From positions 1 through 64,000 of the forward strand of contig NZ_JAFBEH010000001.1 of assembly GCF_016908645.1 (NCBI RefSeq): 64,000 bases of DNA, given 5' to 3'. A program made the position numbers and the translations under genes. The stretch comes from Streptococcus loxodontisalivarius (GTDB lineage: Bacteria > Bacillota > Bacilli > Lactobacillales > Streptococcaceae). The number at the start of each line of letters is the position of its first letter. Position 1 is the stretch's first letter. The notes beneath the pieces were generated by a model. It did no database searches, was not told the origin of the DNA, and saw only the letters and a program-made list of their open reading frames with translations. Shown piece by piece: positions 63,736-64,000 of the stretch.

Positions 63736-64000
63736 AAAATTATATTATTACACATAAAGAATTTTCTCCTGTTACAGAAGAGATTATTTATGAACCATTG
63801 CTTGTAGGAGCAAATAAAAATCATGTTGAAAAATACCCACTAAAAGATAATCTTTACGAAGACAATATTTCTGATAAAAACTCAAGCTTTTGTGAGTTAA
63901 CTGGCATGTATTGGATTTGGAAACATTCAAAAGAAGATATTGTAGGAATTTCTCACTATAGACGTTATTTTACTAAAAATAGATATTTACTCAAAAAACA
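63732..64000 (+). CDS. DUF4422 family glycosyltransferase-like protein (truncated by the window)
   Basis: 89 codons of a gene that continues past the right edge. The start ATG 63732 overlaps the previous stop. The segment CELTGMYWIWKHS...VGISHYRRYF (about 54-80) is the hallmark of DUF4422 proteins found in capsule and O-antigen loci and regarded as sugar transferases. The C-terminal part is outside the window, so completeness cannot be judged. It shows that cluster 2 extends further. Confidence 0.8.
   Translation, partial: MKNYIITHKEFSPVTEEIIYEPLLVGANKNHVEKYPLKDNLYEDNISDKNSSFCELTGMYWIWKHSKEDIVGISHYRRYFTKNRYLLKK

Overview
The window is a chromosomal segment of a low-GC Gram-positive coccus, almost certainly a Streptococcus of the salivarius group (S. 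salivarius / S. vestibularis / S. thermophilus). This rests on gene order and protein family, not on a database search: pepT-ebsA-ferredoxin-LysM protein-cmk-infC-rpmI-rplT, the aroDEBC-tyrA-...-aroA-aroK-pheA-LCP block, rpiA-deoB-punA-...-deoD, and cpsY divergent from cpsABCDE all read as streptococcal. I saw no rRNA, tRNA or CRISPR array.

Layout. 1-134 is the 3' end of an IS3-type transposase. 446-3341 is a tryptophan-type ABC transporter operon (trpXYZ) behind a Trp-codon leader peptide and an intrinsic terminator. 3552-9946 holds RNase J2, an esterase, a membrane-anchored matrixin-like protease, a small membrane protein and an ABC-F ATPase. The two long gaps here (5214-5534 and 6318-6827) contain foldable or repeated DNA. 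9956-14547 is pepT to rplT, with an attenuator-like leader before infC. 14548-15150 is another structured, non-coding gap. 15151-17307 is a lipoteichoic-acid-synthase-type sulfatase. 17574-27835 is an rRNA methyltransferase followed by the shikimate/aromatic amino acid genes. 27930-32270 carries an LCP protein, a uracil-DNA glycosylase, mnmE and an S24/LexA-type self-cleaving repressor. 32453-37811 is nucleoside salvage, ending in a small HEPN-motif protein that resembles the C-terminal half of Csm6.

The last 26 kb is surface-polysaccharide territory. Cluster 1 (38453-47020) encodes a flippase, UDP-galactopyranose mutase (Glf), CDP-glycerol synthesis and transfer enzymes, a LicD protein, two glycosyltransferases and a polymerase. 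A separately transcribed 802-aa surface protein follows (47324-49732); instead of an LPXTG anchor it has a tyrosine/cysteine-rich C-terminal tail. The capsule regulator cpsY then diverges from cpsABCDE, which leads into cluster 2 (56280 to the window end): a second flippase, a second Glf of essentially identical protein sequence, a rhamnosyltransferase-like GT4, GT2 enzymes, a second polymerase, a second LicD and a truncated DUF4422 enzyme. CpsE would prime the lipid-linked unit, Glf supplies UDP-galactofuranose, TagD supplies CDP-glycerol for the TagF- and LicD-type decorating enzymes, Wzx/Wzy export and polymerise, and CpsABCD control chain length and attachment.

Four genes (ABC-F, ferredoxin, rRNA methyltransferase, cpsY) share one start geometry: a good -10 box exactly 6 nt before the ATG and no Shine-Dalgarno, which predicts leaderless mRNAs. 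The most unusual items are the Tyr/Cys-rich surface-protein tail, the CARF-less Csm6-like protein, the Trp leader peptide, the set of leaderless starts, and the clover-like non-coding elements.
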